Position numbers and translations under genes: made by a program
Part shown: positions 53,716-63,407 of the stretch, one piece after another
Numbering within the stretch: the first letter of the stretch is position 1
Layout: every line of letters begins with the position of its first letter
Origin: Flavobacterium tiangeerense
GTDB taxonomy: Bacteria > Bacteroidota > Bacteroidia > Flavobacteriales > Flavobacteriaceae
Direction of reading: 5' to 3'
DNA length: 64,000 bases
NCBI RefSeq assembly: GCF_007830355.1
Contig: NZ_VLKO01000002.1
Span: forward strand, 62,001 to 126,000
The notes under the pieces: generated by a model
Databases searched by the model: none
What the model was told of the DNA's origin: nothing
Seen by the model: the letters and a program-made list of their open reading frames with translations, nothing else

Positions 53716-55344
53716 ATGTTAAAAGGATTTTTTCACGTACCCAACGCAGTAAACGAACCCGTAAAAAGTTATGCACCAAACTCACCTGAGAGAACAGCAG
53801 TTTCAGCAGCATATGCCGAAATGTGGAACGCTACAGTAGACGTTCCTCTTTATATAGGAAACGAAGAAGTTAGAACTGGAGACACTAAAAATATGTCTGC
53901 ACCTCATGACCACCAACATATTGTAGGGGTATATCACCAAGCTGAAAAAAAACATATAGAAGCTGCAATATCAACAGCACTTGAAGCTAAAGAAGACTGG
54001 GCAAAAATGGCTTGGGAGCAACGCGCTGGAATTTTTTTAAAAGCAGCCGAGTTACTAGCAGGACCATACAGAGCTAAGATTAACGCAGCTACTATGATTG
54101 CGCAGTCTAAAACAATATACCAAGCAGAAATTGATGCCGCTTGTGAACTTATTGACTTTTTACGTTTCAACGTACAGTACATGACACAAATTTACAACGA
54201 GCAACCCAAGTCAACATCAGACATGTGGAACCGCGTTGAATACAGACCTCTTGAAGGATTTGTATACGCTATTACTCCTTTTAACTTTACAGCAATTGCT
54301 GGAAACTTACCTACAAGTGCTGCCTTAATGGGTAACGTTGTGGTTTGGAAACCTGCAGCTACTCAAGTTTATTCTGCTAATTTATTGATGCAAATTTTCA
54401 AAGAAGCAGGTTTACCAAATGGTGTTATCAATATGGTTATGGGAGACTCAGGAATGATCACCGAAACCTTATTGGCTAGCCGTGATTTAGCTGGAGTTCA
54501 CTTTACAGGATCTACTGGGGTGTTCAATGATATTTGGGCAAAAATTGGTACTAATATCAGCAAATACAAAACATATCCACGTATTGTAGGTGAAACTGGT
54601 GGTAAAGATTTCATCATTGCACACCCATCTGCTCACTCAAAACAAGTTAGCACAGGTATAGCACGTGGTGCTTTTGAGTATCAAGGTCAAAAATGTAGCG
54701 CTGCTTCACGCGTGTACATTCCGCAAAGTTTATGGCCAGCTGTACAAGCTGAATTAGAAGCTGATTTAAAATCCATGAAAATGGGATCGCCACAAGATAT
54801 GAGCAACTTTATCACTGCGGTAATCTCTGAAGGTTCATTTGATAAATTGGCTAAAGCCATTGATCAAGCCAAAGCTGATGCAGATGCAGAGGTAATTATC
54901 GGTGGAAATTATGACAAATCAAAAGGATACTTTATAGAGCCAACAGTGATTCTAACTACCAATCCAAAATACGCAACAATGGAAACCGAATTATTCGGAC
55001 CAGTCGTTACTATTTACGTTTACGAAGATGCTAAATGGGCAGAAGCATTGGAACTAGTAGACACTACATCAGAGTACGCTTTGACAGGTGCAGTTTTCAG
55101 TCAAGATCGTTATGCTATTGAAGAAGCTACCGTGAAACTACAAAACGCTGCTGGAAATTTCTACATCAATGATAAGCCAACAGGAGCTATTGTAGGGATG
55201 CAACCGTTTGGTGGGGCAAGAGGATCAGGAACTAATGATAAAGCAGGATCTATGCAAAATTTATTGAGATGGACTTCTGCAAGAACCATCAAAGAAACTT
55301 TTGTAACTCCAGTTGATTACAGATACCCATTTTTAGGAGAGTAG
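53716..55344 (+). CDS. pruA: L-glutamate gamma-semialdehyde (1-pyrroline-5-carboxylate) dehydrogenase
   Basis: Oxidises glutamate semialdehyde to glutamate in proline and arginine breakdown, using NAD+. The 542 residues match the PruA type: the catalytic Cys327 in GQKCSAASR, the general base Glu293 in GETGGKDF, and the conserved AITPFNFTAI near 185-194. The monofunctional form (no PutA domain) is normal for Bacteroidota. No proline dehydrogenase gene is adjacent. A clear terminator follows. Confidence 0.95.
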   Translation: MLKGFFHVPNAVNEPVKSYAPNSPERTAVSAAYAEMWNATVDVPLYIGNEEVRTGDTKNMSAPHDHQHIVGVYHQAEKKHIEAAISTALEAKEDWAKMAWEQRAGIFLKAAELLAGPYRAKINAATMIAQSKTIYQAEIDAACELIDFLRFNVQYMTQIYNEQPKSTSDMWNRVEYRPLEGFVYAITPFNFTAIAGNLPTSAALMGNVVVWKPAATQVYSANLLMQIFKEAGLPNGVINMVMGDSGMITETLLASRDLAGVHFTGSTGVFNDIWAKIGTNISKYKTYPRIVGETGGKDFIIAHPSAHSKQVSTGIARGAFEYQGQKCSAASRVYIPQSLWPAVQAELEADLKSMKMGSPQDMSNFITAVISEGSFDKLAKAIDQAKADADAEVIIGGNYDKSKGYFIEPTVILTTNPKYATMETELFGPVVTIYVYEDAKWAEALELVDTTSEYALTGAVFSQDRYAIEEATVKLQNAAGNFYINDKPTGAIVGMQPFGGARGSGTNDKAGSMQNLLRWTSARTIKETFVTPVDYRYPFLGE

Positions 55345-55363
55345 TTTTTAGTCCTAAAGTTCG

Positions 55364-55401
55364 AAACCCCATAAGAATCAGAATTGATTTTTGTGGGGTT
55401 T
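55364..55401 (+). terminator. Terminator of pruA
   Basis: Stem AAACCCCA / TGGGGTTT with inner AATCA/TGATT pairing, then a T-rich tail, 19 bp after the pruA stop. Confidence 0.82.
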
Positions 55402-55438
55402 ACTTTTATCGATAGAAAATCCATCATTAATTCAAAAT

Positions 55439-55987
55439 TTACTTATTCAAATAATTTATTGAATTTAACTTTATTAATCTTTTTACATTTGGTAGAACAT
55501 CAATTAAATGCGAACTATCTAAAATTAAATTTGTAATAATATACTCCTCGTTATCAATTAATTTCAATTTTACAAAATCATATTCACTTGTCAAATTTTG
55601 AGTACTCTTTGTAGAAATATTAAATTCTAAACTTTTTAAATTTTGATCATCGAAAATTTTTTCTTTCCCTGATTTAATATCTTTAATTATTATTTTGTGT
55701 AAGGAGTAATCTATATAAATTTCATTGTTTTTATCATGAATATAATATTGAAAAAATAGCTTAAAAAAAGTTCCAAAATAAAGCAAAGCATATAAAGAAA
55801 GTAGTAAATATCCAACACCAATAAATCCTTTACTCTTATCATTTCTAAAAAAACCGCTTAAAGCTTCTATCGTAACAAAAATTATTATCAATAGGATTAA
55901 TAACAACAAAAGATTCAATAAGGATTTAAAAAGTAACTTCCATTTTGAAATCTTAAAAGACCTTATTGTAATATTTAAATCAGACAT
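55439..55987 (-). CDS. Two-helix membrane protein of unknown function
   Basis: A 182-residue protein not matched to a named family. Two hydrophobic stretches (about 20-45 and 60-85) precede a hydrophilic beta-rich region of about 95 residues. The topology is reminiscent of bacterial PH-domain proteins, but no signature could be confirmed. It lies just downstream of rsmG (21 bp apart) on the same strand and is AT-rich with many Lys and Asn codons. A possible recent insertion between pruA and rsmG. Confidence 0.6.
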   Translation of the reverse strand: MSDLNITIRSFKISKWKLLFKSLLNLLLLLILLIIIFVTIEALSGFFRNDKSKGFIGVGYLLLSLYALLYFGTFFKLFFQYYIHDKNNEIYIDYSLHKIIIKDIKSGKEKIFDDQNLKSLEFNISTKSTQNLTSEYDFVKLKLIDNEEYIITNLILDSSHLIDVLPNVKRLIKLNSINYLNK

Positions 55988-56008
55988 TGACTCCTTTTAA
56001 GATAATTT

Positions 56009-56638
56009 TTAATTAGTAAACTTCAACGGCAAGTGTACCACTTTCTTAGTCTCAAAAAACTCATCCTCAAAAAAATCAGCTAAGTTGTACTCGGTAGCCT
56101 TTGGGAAATCTTTTAACTCTTCGGTTAAGTCGCCTCCTTTTAGGTAGAGGATTCCGTTTTTCAATTCGTGTTTGTTGTTCTTTTTGATTTTGGTTTTTAC
56201 CCAAGACACAAAATCAGGCATATTGGTTACCGCGCGACTCACGATAAAATCGAAATCACCTTTTACATTCTCAGCACGCATTTGCTCTGCTTTTACGTTT
56301 TTCAACTCTAAACCTTCGGCAACAGCCTGAACCACTTTTATTTTCTTGGCAATAACATCAATCAAATAAAATCTAGTTTCCGGAAAAAGAATCGCCAATG
56401 GAATTCCTGGAAATCCACCGCCAGTTCCCACATCTAAAACGTACGTTCCAGGTTCAAATTTCATTATTTTAGCAATTCCAAGTGAATGTAAAATATGTTT
56501 GGTATATAAAGAATCAATATCTTTTCTCGAAATCACATTGATTTTTTCGTTCCATTCGTGGTATAAAAAATCGAGCTTTTCGAACTGTTCCTTCTGAAGA
56601 TCACTTAAATTAGGAAAATACTTTAGAATCTCGTCCAT
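56009..56638 (-). CDS. rsmG: 16S rRNA (guanine-527-N7)-methyltransferase RsmG
   Basis: Methylates N7 of G527 in 16S rRNA; loss gives low-level streptomycin resistance in other bacteria. The 209 residues carry the SAM motif VLDVGTGGGFPGIPLAI, the acidic strand YLIDVIAKKI and the conserved FIVSRAVTNM. The N-terminal helices (HEWNEKINVISRKD) are typical. It is divergent from the desaturase gene; a TACTTTTG element on the minus strand (56654-56661) lies 15 bp before its ATG. Confidence 0.95.
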   Translation of the reverse strand: MDEILKYFPNLSDLQKEQFEKLDFLYHEWNEKINVISRKDIDSLYTKHILHSLGIAKIMKFEPGTYVLDVGTGGGFPGIPLAILFPETRFYLIDVIAKKIKVVQAVAEGLELKNVKAEQMRAENVKGDFDFIVSRAVTNMPDFVSWVKTKIKKNNKHELKNGILYLKGGDLTEELKDFPKATEYNLADFFEDEFFETKKVVHLPLKFTN

Positions 56639-56692
56639 CTATTATTTTTTTAACAAAAGTAATACTTTATGGTTAAAATATTTATCTCAAAT

Positions 56693-56726
56693 TTGTATAC
56701 CAAAAAATTTTTAATAATTACCTTTG
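56693..56726 (+). promoter_or_regulatory. Promoter of the desaturase gene
   Basis: TTG (56693-56695), a 23-bp spacer and TACCTTTG (56719-56726), ending 17 bp before the ATG at 56744. Because this promoter lies downstream of the ATG at 56669, it supports the shorter start. Confidence 0.7.
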
Positions 56727-56743
56727 AACCTTATCCTCATTAT

Positions 56744-57841
56744 ATGAATAACAATGCCCCTACTTTTGCTAAGCAAGATAGCCTAAAATTTTTTAGAACA
56801 CTTAACTCTCGGGTTAACAACTACTTCAAAGAGAACAACATTCAAAAAACAGGCAACTGGCAATTATACCTGAAAACGATTATTTTATTTTCTGTTTTTC
56901 TAGCACCTTACTTTTTAATTCTCACCCTTGGTATGCCATTTTGGGCACACTTATTATTGACAATCGTCATGGGAATTGGTATGGCGGGTGTTGGAATGAA
57001 TGTGATGCATGATGGAAATCACGGGTCGTATTCAAACAAATCATGGGTTAACAAATTCATGGGCGGAACGATATACGTACTAGCAGGTAATGTGTACAAC
57101 TGGCAAGTTCAACACAATGTTTTGCACCACACCTACACCAATATTCCGGGACATGATGAAGATTTAGATGCTGGTCGTGTTATTCGTTTTACCAAAGAAG
57201 CCAAGTGGTACAACTTTCACCGTTTTCAACAATACTACTCTATTTTCTTGTACGGTTTATTGACTTTCAATTGGGCGATTACTACCGATTTTAAGCAAAT
57301 GCGCAACTACTTAAAAAGAAAATTATCTTACGGAGAAGCTAAGAGCCCAAAAATACTTTGGACAACGCTAATTATCACCAAAGTTATTTATGTTGCTATT
57401 TGGATTGTATTACCAATCGTAATTGGAATCACTTGGTGGAAAGTACTAATCGGATTTTTTGTGATGCATTACACTGCTGGTTTGATCTTGAGTGTTGTAT
57501 TCCAACTAGCGCACGTAGTAGAAGAAACTACAAATCCTACACCAAACGAATTAGGCGAAATGGACAATACTTGGGCTATTCACCAATTGTTTACCACGAC
57601 TAATTTTGCACCAAAAAACGCAATTGTAAACTGGTACACTGGCGGATTAAACCACCAAATTGAGCACCATATTTTCCCTAATATCAGCCACGTACATTAC
57701 GGTAAAATTGCAAAAATTGTAAAAGAAACTGCTGCAGAATGCAACCTCCCTTATTACGAATACAAAACAATGAGAAGTGCCGTGATTGCTCATTTCAAAC
57801 ATTTAAAAGATTTAGGACAAAATCCAGCATTAACCGCATAA
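56744..57841 (+). CDS. Membrane fatty-acid / acyl-CoA desaturase
   Basis: Integral membrane di-iron desaturase of 365 residues, starting at ATG 56744. The three histidine boxes are complete: HDGNH (89-93), HNVLHH (124-129) and a third NHQIEHHIFPN. Four main hydrophobic helices lie between them. The family introduces double bonds into fatty acyl chains to tune membrane fluidity; position of the double bond cannot be told from sequence. It has its own promoter and lies before an aminotransferase gene 54 bp away. Confidence 0.92.
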   Translation: MNNNAPTFAKQDSLKFFRTLNSRVNNYFKENNIQKTGNWQLYLKTIILFSVFLAPYFLILTLGMPFWAHLLLTIVMGIGMAGVGMNVMHDGNHGSYSNKSWVNKFMGGTIYVLAGNVYNWQVQHNVLHHTYTNIPGHDEDLDAGRVIRFTKEAKWYNFHRFQQYYSIFLYGLLTFNWAITTDFKQMRNYLKRKLSYGEAKSPKILWTTLIITKVIYVAIWIVLPIVIGITWWKVLIGFFVMHYTAGLILSVVFQLAHVVEETTNPTPNELGEMDNTWAIHQLFTTTNFAPKNAIVNWYTGGLNHQIEHHIFPNISHVHYGKIAKIVKETAAECNLPYYEYKTMRSAVIAHFKHLKDLGQNPALTA

Positions 57842-57895
57842 AAAAAGCCTTTCATGGGCTAGTAACATATTAAAACTAACTACAACTTCATACAA

Positions 57896-59080
57896 ATGAA
57901 TCCATTATCCGATAGAATAAATAATTTATCTACTTCACAAACCTTAGCCATGGCGGCTTTAGCCAGAGAATTAAAGGCGCAAGGCAAAGACATCATCAGT
58001 TTAAGCCTTGGCGAACCTGATTTTAATACGCCTGATTTTATCAAAGAAGCAGCAAAACGTGCTATTGATGAAAATTACAGCACTTATTCTCCTGTTGAAG
58101 GATACTTAGAACTTAAAGAAGCCATTTGCCGAAAGTTTAAAAGAGATAATAATTTAGACTATAAACCCACACAAATTGTGGTTTCTACCGGAGCGAAACA
58201 ATCGTTGTACAACATTGCCCAAGTAATGCTAAATGATGGTGACGAAGTAATTTTACCAGCACCGTATTGGGTTTCGTATTTCGAAATTGTAAAATTATCA
58301 GGAGGTGTTCCTGTTGAAGTTCCTACATCTGTAGAAACAGATTTCAAAATAACACCAGCACAATTAGAAGCTGCCATTACACCAAAAACTAAAATGATGT
58401 GGTTTTCATCGCCATGTAACCCATCAGGATCTGTATACAGCCGTGAGGAATTAACAGCACTTGCTGCTGTATTAGAAAAATACCCACACGTATATGTAGT
58501 TGCAGATGAAATTTACGAACACATCAATTTTTCAGGAACTTTTTGCAGCATTGCATCCATCCCGGGAATGCTAGAAAGAACCATTACTGTAAATGGTGTG
58601 GCCAAAGCTTTTGCCATGACAGGTTGGAGAATTGGATACATAGGCGCTCCAGAATTCATTGCAAAAGCGTGTACAAAAATTCAAGGACAAGTAACCTCAG
58701 GAGCCAATTCTATAGCACAACGCGCTACAATTACTGCTGTTGATGCTGACCCTAGTGTTTTAAAACACATGGTAGATGCATTCCACAGCCGTAGAGATTT
58801 AGTTGTAGGATTACTGAGAGACATTCCAGGGATCAAAATCAACGTTCCAGAAGGTGCTTTTTATGTATTTCCAGACGTTTCATCGTTCTTTGGAAAAACA
58901 CTTAAAGGAACTTTTATCAAAGATGCCAATGATTTTTCTATGTACCTTTTAAGCGAAGCTAATGTAGCTACTGTAACTGGTGACGCCTTTGGGAATCCAA
59001 ACTGCATTCGTTTTTCTTACGCTACTAGCGAAGAATTATTAAAAGAAGCATTGCGTCGCATTAAAGAAGCAGTCGCATAA
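57896..59080 (+). CDS. aspC: PLP-dependent aspartate/aromatic aminotransferase
   Basis: Fold-type I aminotransferase of 394 residues, subgroup I-gamma like bacterial aspartate aminotransferases. The Schiff-base lysine is Lys237 (VNGVAKAFAMTGWR), Asn175 lies in SSPCNPSGSV, and Asp204 in VVADEIYEH pairs with the pyridine nitrogen. The tyrosine-containing YSTYSPVEG loop is present. Aspartate, or possibly aromatic amino acid or prephenate specificity, fits this group; not resolved. A terminator follows. Confidence 0.92.
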   Translation: MNPLSDRINNLSTSQTLAMAALARELKAQGKDIISLSLGEPDFNTPDFIKEAAKRAIDENYSTYSPVEGYLELKEAICRKFKRDNNLDYKPTQIVVSTGAKQSLYNIAQVMLNDGDEVILPAPYWVSYFEIVKLSGGVPVEVPTSVETDFKITPAQLEAAITPKTKMMWFSSPCNPSGSVYSREELTALAAVLEKYPHVYVVADEIYEHINFSGTFCSIASIPGMLERTITVNGVAKAFAMTGWRIGYIGAPEFIAKACTKIQGQVTSGANSIAQRATITAVDADPSVLKHMVDAFHSRRDLVVGLLRDIPGIKINVPEGAFYVFPDVSSFFGKTLKGTFIKDANDFSMYLLSEANVATVTGDAFGNPNCIRFSYATSEELLKEALRRIKEAVA

Positions 59081-59106
59081 AACTAGTATTGAAATATTTA
59101 AAATAC

Positions 59107-59141
59107 AATGCCTCAAGATTTATTTCTTGGGGCATTTTTTT
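59107..59141 (+). terminator. Terminator of the aminotransferase gene
   Basis: A 12-bp stem with one G-T pair (AATGCCTCAAGA / TCTTGGGGCATT), 5-nt loop region and T run, 27 bp after the stop. The following 160 bp before the next gene show no exact promoter match. Confidence 0.85.
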
Positions 59142-59301
59142 ATACTTTACAGTAATGAAGCTATCATAAACAACTGTAAATCAATAGCAACAGGGTCGAT
59201 TTCGATAACAAAAAAGTCACAAACATTAGCTTTAATTCTGTAACAATTTACTAAGCCAATAGCGCCAACTTTGAAGTAATTATTAATAAAAAATATTTGC
59301 T

Positions 59302-59760
59302 ATGACACACACAGATGAAACCAGAAAAGAAGCCATCGATACATTTGAAGGACTTATATCGATTCTAGAAGACGGAAAACTAGGCTACACAAATGCAGCT
59401 GAACATGTAGACAATCAGGCTGTAAAAACCGATTTACTAGGGTATGCACGAGAACGCGACCTCTTTATTGTAGCCATGCAAGATGAAATTAATAAACTTG
59501 GAAAATCTACTGATACAGCTGGCGGTGGACTTTTAGGGACCTTACATCGTACTTGGATTGACATTAAATCATCTTTAACAGCAGGTGACTCAGAGGCAAT
59601 TTTGAATGCCTGCATCACAGGAGATGAAGCTGCAGTTATGAGATACCAAAAAGTATTAGAAAAAAATGGTCTTGAAGCTACGCAAATTGCTATAATTGCT
59701 AAGCAATTAAAAAGCATTCAACACACTTTGATGGAGATAAAAGCCAAAAAAGCACACTAA
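59302..59760 (+). CDS. PA2169-family four-helix-bundle protein (DUF2383)
   Basis: A 152-residue soluble protein of the ferritin-like DUF2383 type, with four amphipathic helices and the pattern LISILEDGKLGYTNAAEHV then GGGLLGTLHRTWIDIKS. Family members are often induced by stress and may form oligomers, but the function is unknown. The di-iron ligand set of ferritins is not evident. It has its own terminator; the regulator is not identified. Confidence 0.85.
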   Translation: MTHTDETRKEAIDTFEGLISILEDGKLGYTNAAEHVDNQAVKTDLLGYARERDLFIVAMQDEINKLGKSTDTAGGGLLGTLHRTWIDIKSSLTAGDSEAILNACITGDEAAVMRYQKVLEKNGLEATQIAIIAKQLKSIQHTLMEIKAKKAH

Positions 59761-59782
59761 ACACCATTCAAATTTAGATGTT

Positions 59783-59816
59783 AAAACCACTTTGTTCTAT
59801 CGCAAAGTGGTTTTTT
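59783..59816 (+). terminator. Terminator of the DUF2383 gene
   Basis: A 12-bp perfect stem (AAAACCACTTTG / CAAAGTGGTTTT), 8-nt loop and T run, 23 bp after the stop. The remaining stretch 59817-60023 is AT-rich with no recognised feature. Confidence 0.92.
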
Positions 59817-60023
59817 ATTTAGTATCGAAGATTTCATATGTTATTCTAAAATAGCTCTTTTTTAGTAGGACAATTTAAATCCGAATGGACTACTTCTTTT
59901 ATTTCTAAAAAATCATCTATTCATTAGAAATCTTGAATAATTTATTAGACCTTTGCTCACTTTTTTTTTGGAACCACCAAAAAGACTAAAGTGTTAAAAA
60001 ACAACTAATTTATCATCAAATCG

Positions 60024-61892
60024 ATGAAGAAAAAAATAGAAATTCTAGCACCTGCCAAAGATTTAATTCATGGTATGGCAGCTATCAATAGTGGGGCTGA
60101 TGCCGTTTATATTGGTGCACCACAATTTGGAGCCCGTTCTAATGCTACCAACTCTATCGAAGATGTGGCTGCTTTAGTAGCGTATGCACACCTTTTTAAT
60201 GCACAAGTTTTTGTTGTAATCAACACGATCTTGTACGATAACGAGCTAGAAACTTGCCGCCAGATGATTTGGCAATTGTATGATATTAAAGTTGATGCTT
60301 TAATTGTACAAGATATGGCCATCATGGAAATGGACTTGCCTCCTATTGTGCTACACGCGAGTACGCAAGCCAACAACCGTGACCCTCATAAGATTAAATT
60401 CTTGAAAGATGCCGGAATGAAACGCGTCGTTTTGGCTCGTGAATTGAATTTACACCAAATCAAAGAAATTGCAGATACAGCTGATGTGGAATTAGAATTT
60501 TTTGTAACTGGTGCGCTTTGCGTGGCGTTCAGCGGAAACTGTTATATGAGTGTGGCCAATGGCGAGCGTTCGGCTAACCGCGGTTCCTGCGCACAAAACT
60601 GCCGTTTGCCGTACAACTTAATTGATGGTAATGGCGAAACTTTAATCAAGAACAGTCACTTACTTTCTATAAAAGATTTTGATGTTTCGGATCAAATTCC
60701 AAATCTTGTTGAAGCCGGCGTGATGTCCTTTAAAATCGAAGGGCGTTTAAAAGATATCGTGTACGTAAAAAATAATGTTTCTTATTTACGTCAAAAATTA
60801 GATGCTTTCTTGGAAGGGAATGAAAACTACACCAAAGCTTCTTCTGGAAAATGTACTTTTACTTTTGACTCTGCTTTGAACAAAAGTTTCAATCGTGGAT
60901 ACACCGATTATTTTGTAAACGAAAGACATCAATCTATCGGTTCTTGGGAAAGCCCAAAATCAAAAGGGCAATACATCGGAAAACTAATTCGTACTGTAGG
61001 TAACGCTTATGAAATAGAAAACGGCGAATTACTCCACAACGGCGATGGTTTGTGTTATATCAATGAGAACAACGAGGCTGACGGAATTTATGTAAACAAA
61101 GTCGAAAATGGCTTGGCTTACCCAAATGTATTAAAAGAACTAAAAGAAGGCACTTTTATTTACCGTAACAACGACGCAGCTTTTATCAAAATTGTAGAAC
61201 GTGAAGACAGTGCGGTTCGTAAAATAAGTACCACTTTGCAATTATCCGAAACAGAAAATGGATTTGAACTAAAAGCTACTGACGAAGATGGTAATGTGAG
61301 TAAGGTTCAATTGGCACACCCAAAAGAAAGAACCAAGAACAACGAGTCGATTGAAGAAAACTTCAAAATTAACTTGGCCAAAACAGGTTTCACGCCCTAC
61401 ATAGCCGATGAAATTACAATTGCATTTTCTGAAAATTGGTTCCTACCAATATCCAAAATCAACGAAATGCGACGAACGGTTTACGAACAGCTGTCGGAAA
61501 TTCGTTTGGCTAATTACAAAGTTGAGGAACACCAATTGGTTAAAACATCGCATCCTTATCCTGAGACCAAACTGGATTTTATGTACAATGTTTCAAACAA
61601 ACTAGCCCGTAAATTCTACGAGCGTCACGGCGTTACCGAAATCGAAAAAGCCTTTGAATTGCAATGGGATCCTGGGAAATCACGTGTGATGACGACGAAA
61701 TATTGTATTAAATACGAATTAGAACGTTGCCCGAAATACCATCGAGAAAATATGGACAAAAAGGTAAAAGAACCTTTGGTATTAAAACAAGGCGAATTAG
61801 AATACAAACTCAAATTCAATTGCAAACCCTGCGAAATGGAAATTTGGGAAAAAGATGCTGAATTCGAAATTGAAGAAGATCATTTTCATTAA
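60024..61892 (+). CDS. U32-family peptidase-like RNA hydroxylation protein
   Basis: A 622-residue U32 protein. The N-terminal TIM-barrel part (about 1-280) has the family motif GALCVAFSGNCYMS and the Cys-rich SCAQNCRLPY that likely binds an Fe-S cluster. A C-terminal part has a further Cys set (CIKYELERCPKYH; NCKPCEM). The length and domain extension resemble E. coli RlhA (23S rRNA C2501 hydroxylation) more than the shorter TrhP. True peptidase activity is doubtful. Assignment between the two RNA targets is not settled. Confidence 0.85.
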   Translation: MKKKIEILAPAKDLIHGMAAINSGADAVYIGAPQFGARSNATNSIEDVAALVAYAHLFNAQVFVVINTILYDNELETCRQMIWQLYDIKVDALIVQDMAIMEMDLPPIVLHASTQANNRDPHKIKFLKDAGMKRVVLARELNLHQIKEIADTADVELEFFVTGALCVAFSGNCYMSVANGERSANRGSCAQNCRLPYNLIDGNGETLIKNSHLLSIKDFDVSDQIPNLVEAGVMSFKIEGRLKDIVYVKNNVSYLRQKLDAFLEGNENYTKASSGKCTFTFDSALNKSFNRGYTDYFVNERHQSIGSWESPKSKGQYIGKLIRTVGNAYEIENGELLHNGDGLCYINENNEADGIYVNKVENGLAYPNVLKELKEGTFIYRNNDAAFIKIVEREDSAVRKISTTLQLSETENGFELKATDEDGNVSKVQLAHPKERTKNNESIEENFKINLAKTGFTPYIADEITIAFSENWFLPISKINEMRRTVYEQLSEIRLANYKVEEHQLVKTSHPYPETKLDFMYNVSNKLARKFYERHGVTEIEKAFELQWDPGKSRVMTTKYCIKYELERCPKYHRENMDKKVKEPLVLKQGELEYKLKFNCKPCEMEIWEKDAEFEIEEDHFH

Positions 61893-61898
61893 AACACA

Positions 61899-61937
61899 AA
61901 ACCGATGCTTTATTAAAAAAAGGCATCGGTTTTTTTA
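61899..61937 (+). terminator. Terminator of the U32 gene
   Basis: A 10-bp stem (AAACCGATGC / GCATCGGTTT) with extra CTT/AGG closure and a T run, 7 bp after the stop. Confidence 0.9.
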
Positions 61938-61945
61938 TTAAATTT

Positions 61946-62034
61946 GGGCGTGTTCGCCGCGGCGAGCGGGCTATACGCTATATCTTTTGTTCCGCTATCT
62001 CTTCACAAAAGGATGCCGCTTCTATCCCTCACGC
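61946..62034 (+). repeat. Intergenic repeat (type B)
   Basis: An 89-bp GC-richer stretch starting GGGCGTGTTCGCCGCGG and ending CTATCCCTCACGC, with a small hairpin ATCTTTTGT..ACAAAAGGAT. It shares GATGCCGCTTCTATC (62012-62026) exactly with copy 1 of the type A repeat (23043-23057, other strand). It sits between the U32 terminator and the next gene. Confidence 0.6.
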
Positions 62035-62047
62035 AAAAAAACTTGTA

Positions 62048-62773
62048 ATGAATTACTCAAACAAAATAAATTCTGAAGGTTTTGAGATTATTGACAATAT
62101 TTATTCAGATTTTGAAATAAACCAAATAATTTCATTTATAGACCAAAAAACATCACAAGAACAATCCATTTCAACCTTTAGAAAATCTAAAGAATTATTT
62201 GCAATTCGACAATTTCATAAAGAAATTCCCAAAGTACTACCACACATCTTCAATCAAAACTTGATCAACATAATACATGCTACTTTTGGGAAAGATTATT
62301 TTATAACAAAATCTATATACTTTGATAAACCAGAAAAATCAAATTGGTTTGTAGCTTATCATCAAGATCTAACTATTTCTGTTGACAAAAAAATTGAAGT
62401 TGATAATTTCGAAAATTGGACTTTAAAACAAAATCAATATGCGGTTCAACCTCCTAAAGATATTCTAGAAAAAAATTTCACCATTAGAATTCATTTAGAT
62501 AAAACAACCAAAGAAAATGGAGCACTAAAAGTTCTAAACAAATCACATAAAAATGGCATCGTAAGAGTTGAAAATATAGAATTTAAAAACGAAACAGAAA
62601 AGATCTGTGAAGTTGAAAAAGGCGGAATAATGATCATGAGACCTTTACTTTTTCACGCATCAAATAAAACAACTAATAACGAAAGACGCAGAGTAATTCA
62701 TATTGAATTCAGTAATAAAGAATTACCAAACGAACTAGAATGGAGTGAGAAAACAAATTTGAATCTGAATTAA
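62048..62773 (+). CDS. Phytanoyl-CoA dioxygenase-like (PhyH) Fe(II)/2-oxoglutarate oxygenase
   Basis: A 241-residue oxygenase of the PhyH type. The iron ligands are His and Asp in YHQDLTISV and a late His in LLFHASNKT; an Arg in the NERRRVIHIEF region probably binds 2-oxoglutarate. A predicted double-stranded beta-helix covers about 90-235. The substrate is unknown; members hydroxylate lipids, amino acids or small metabolites. It starts 13 bp after the type B repeat and has a gap of 147 bp before the next gene. Confidence 0.85.
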   Translation: MNYSNKINSEGFEIIDNIYSDFEINQIISFIDQKTSQEQSISTFRKSKELFAIRQFHKEIPKVLPHIFNQNLINIIHATFGKDYFITKSIYFDKPEKSNWFVAYHQDLTISVDKKIEVDNFENWTLKQNQYAVQPPKDILEKNFTIRIHLDKTTKENGALKVLNKSHKNGIVRVENIEFKNETEKICEVEKGGIMIMRPLLFHASNKTTNNERRRVIHIEFSNKELPNELEWSEKTNLNLN

Positions 62774-62920
62774 ACTACTAACTTCTATCCAAATTACTAA
62801 ACTCCTCAAATAACTAAATACCAAATTATTATTTCTGTATAGAATTAAATATACCAAATCTGCAAAAAATACTCGGGAATAAAATCCATTTTTTATCTTT
62901 ACTCTCAAAACCAAATGTAA

Positions 62921-63403
62921 ATGAAATCACAAAATAGCATTACTAGAAACTCTATAATCGCTGGTTTTTTTATTTGCTCCATTTTTCCAATATTAATCTT
63001 TACGAAAACATTATTTATTGAAATCTTAATAGCAGTAGGTGACTTTGGATTATTCGGAAATCAACTTTTTTGGGGAATTCTATTCCCCCTATTTATTATT
63101 TTTATTTTTTGGAATTCAGCCAAAAAAATAAGTTTATCAGTAAGACAAGCATCTTACTTTCAAACTTGTTCTCAATTTTCATTTCAAGTAAGTGCAAAAC
63201 TTATAATAACTTTGTTCGCAACATATATAATAGGACTATTTATTAATGGCACATCTGTTGTGTTAGGGTCACAGATTTATTCTCAAATTATATTTTCAAT
63301 ACTAATGATTCTATTTTTATCATTCCTATTAATGATTTTGACGTTTATTAGTAGTTTAATAATTGTAAAACGGAGTCAAAATTCTCAAAAACAAACAATT
63401 TAA
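62921..63403 (+). CDS. Four-helix membrane protein of unknown function
   Basis: A 160-residue hydrophobic protein with four membrane segments (about 12-38, 46-65, 88-110 and 122-148) and a short basic tail. The layout is similar to DUF2975-type proteins, but no motif confirms this. It ends 4 bp before purT, so it may share its transcript, although no functional link is apparent. Confidence 0.6.
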   Translation: MKSQNSITRNSIIAGFFICSIFPILIFTKTLFIEILIAVGDFGLFGNQLFWGILFPLFIIFIFWNSAKKISLSVRQASYFQTCSQFSFQVSAKLIITLFATYIIGLFINGTSVVLGSQIYSQIIFSILMILFLSFLLMILTFISSLIIVKRSQNSQKQTI

Positions 63404-63407
63404 AAAA

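Noticed and set aside
57842..57880. Possible hairpin AGCC..GGCT after the desaturase gene as a terminator
   Set aside because: The stem is only 4-5 bp with no convincing T run after it.
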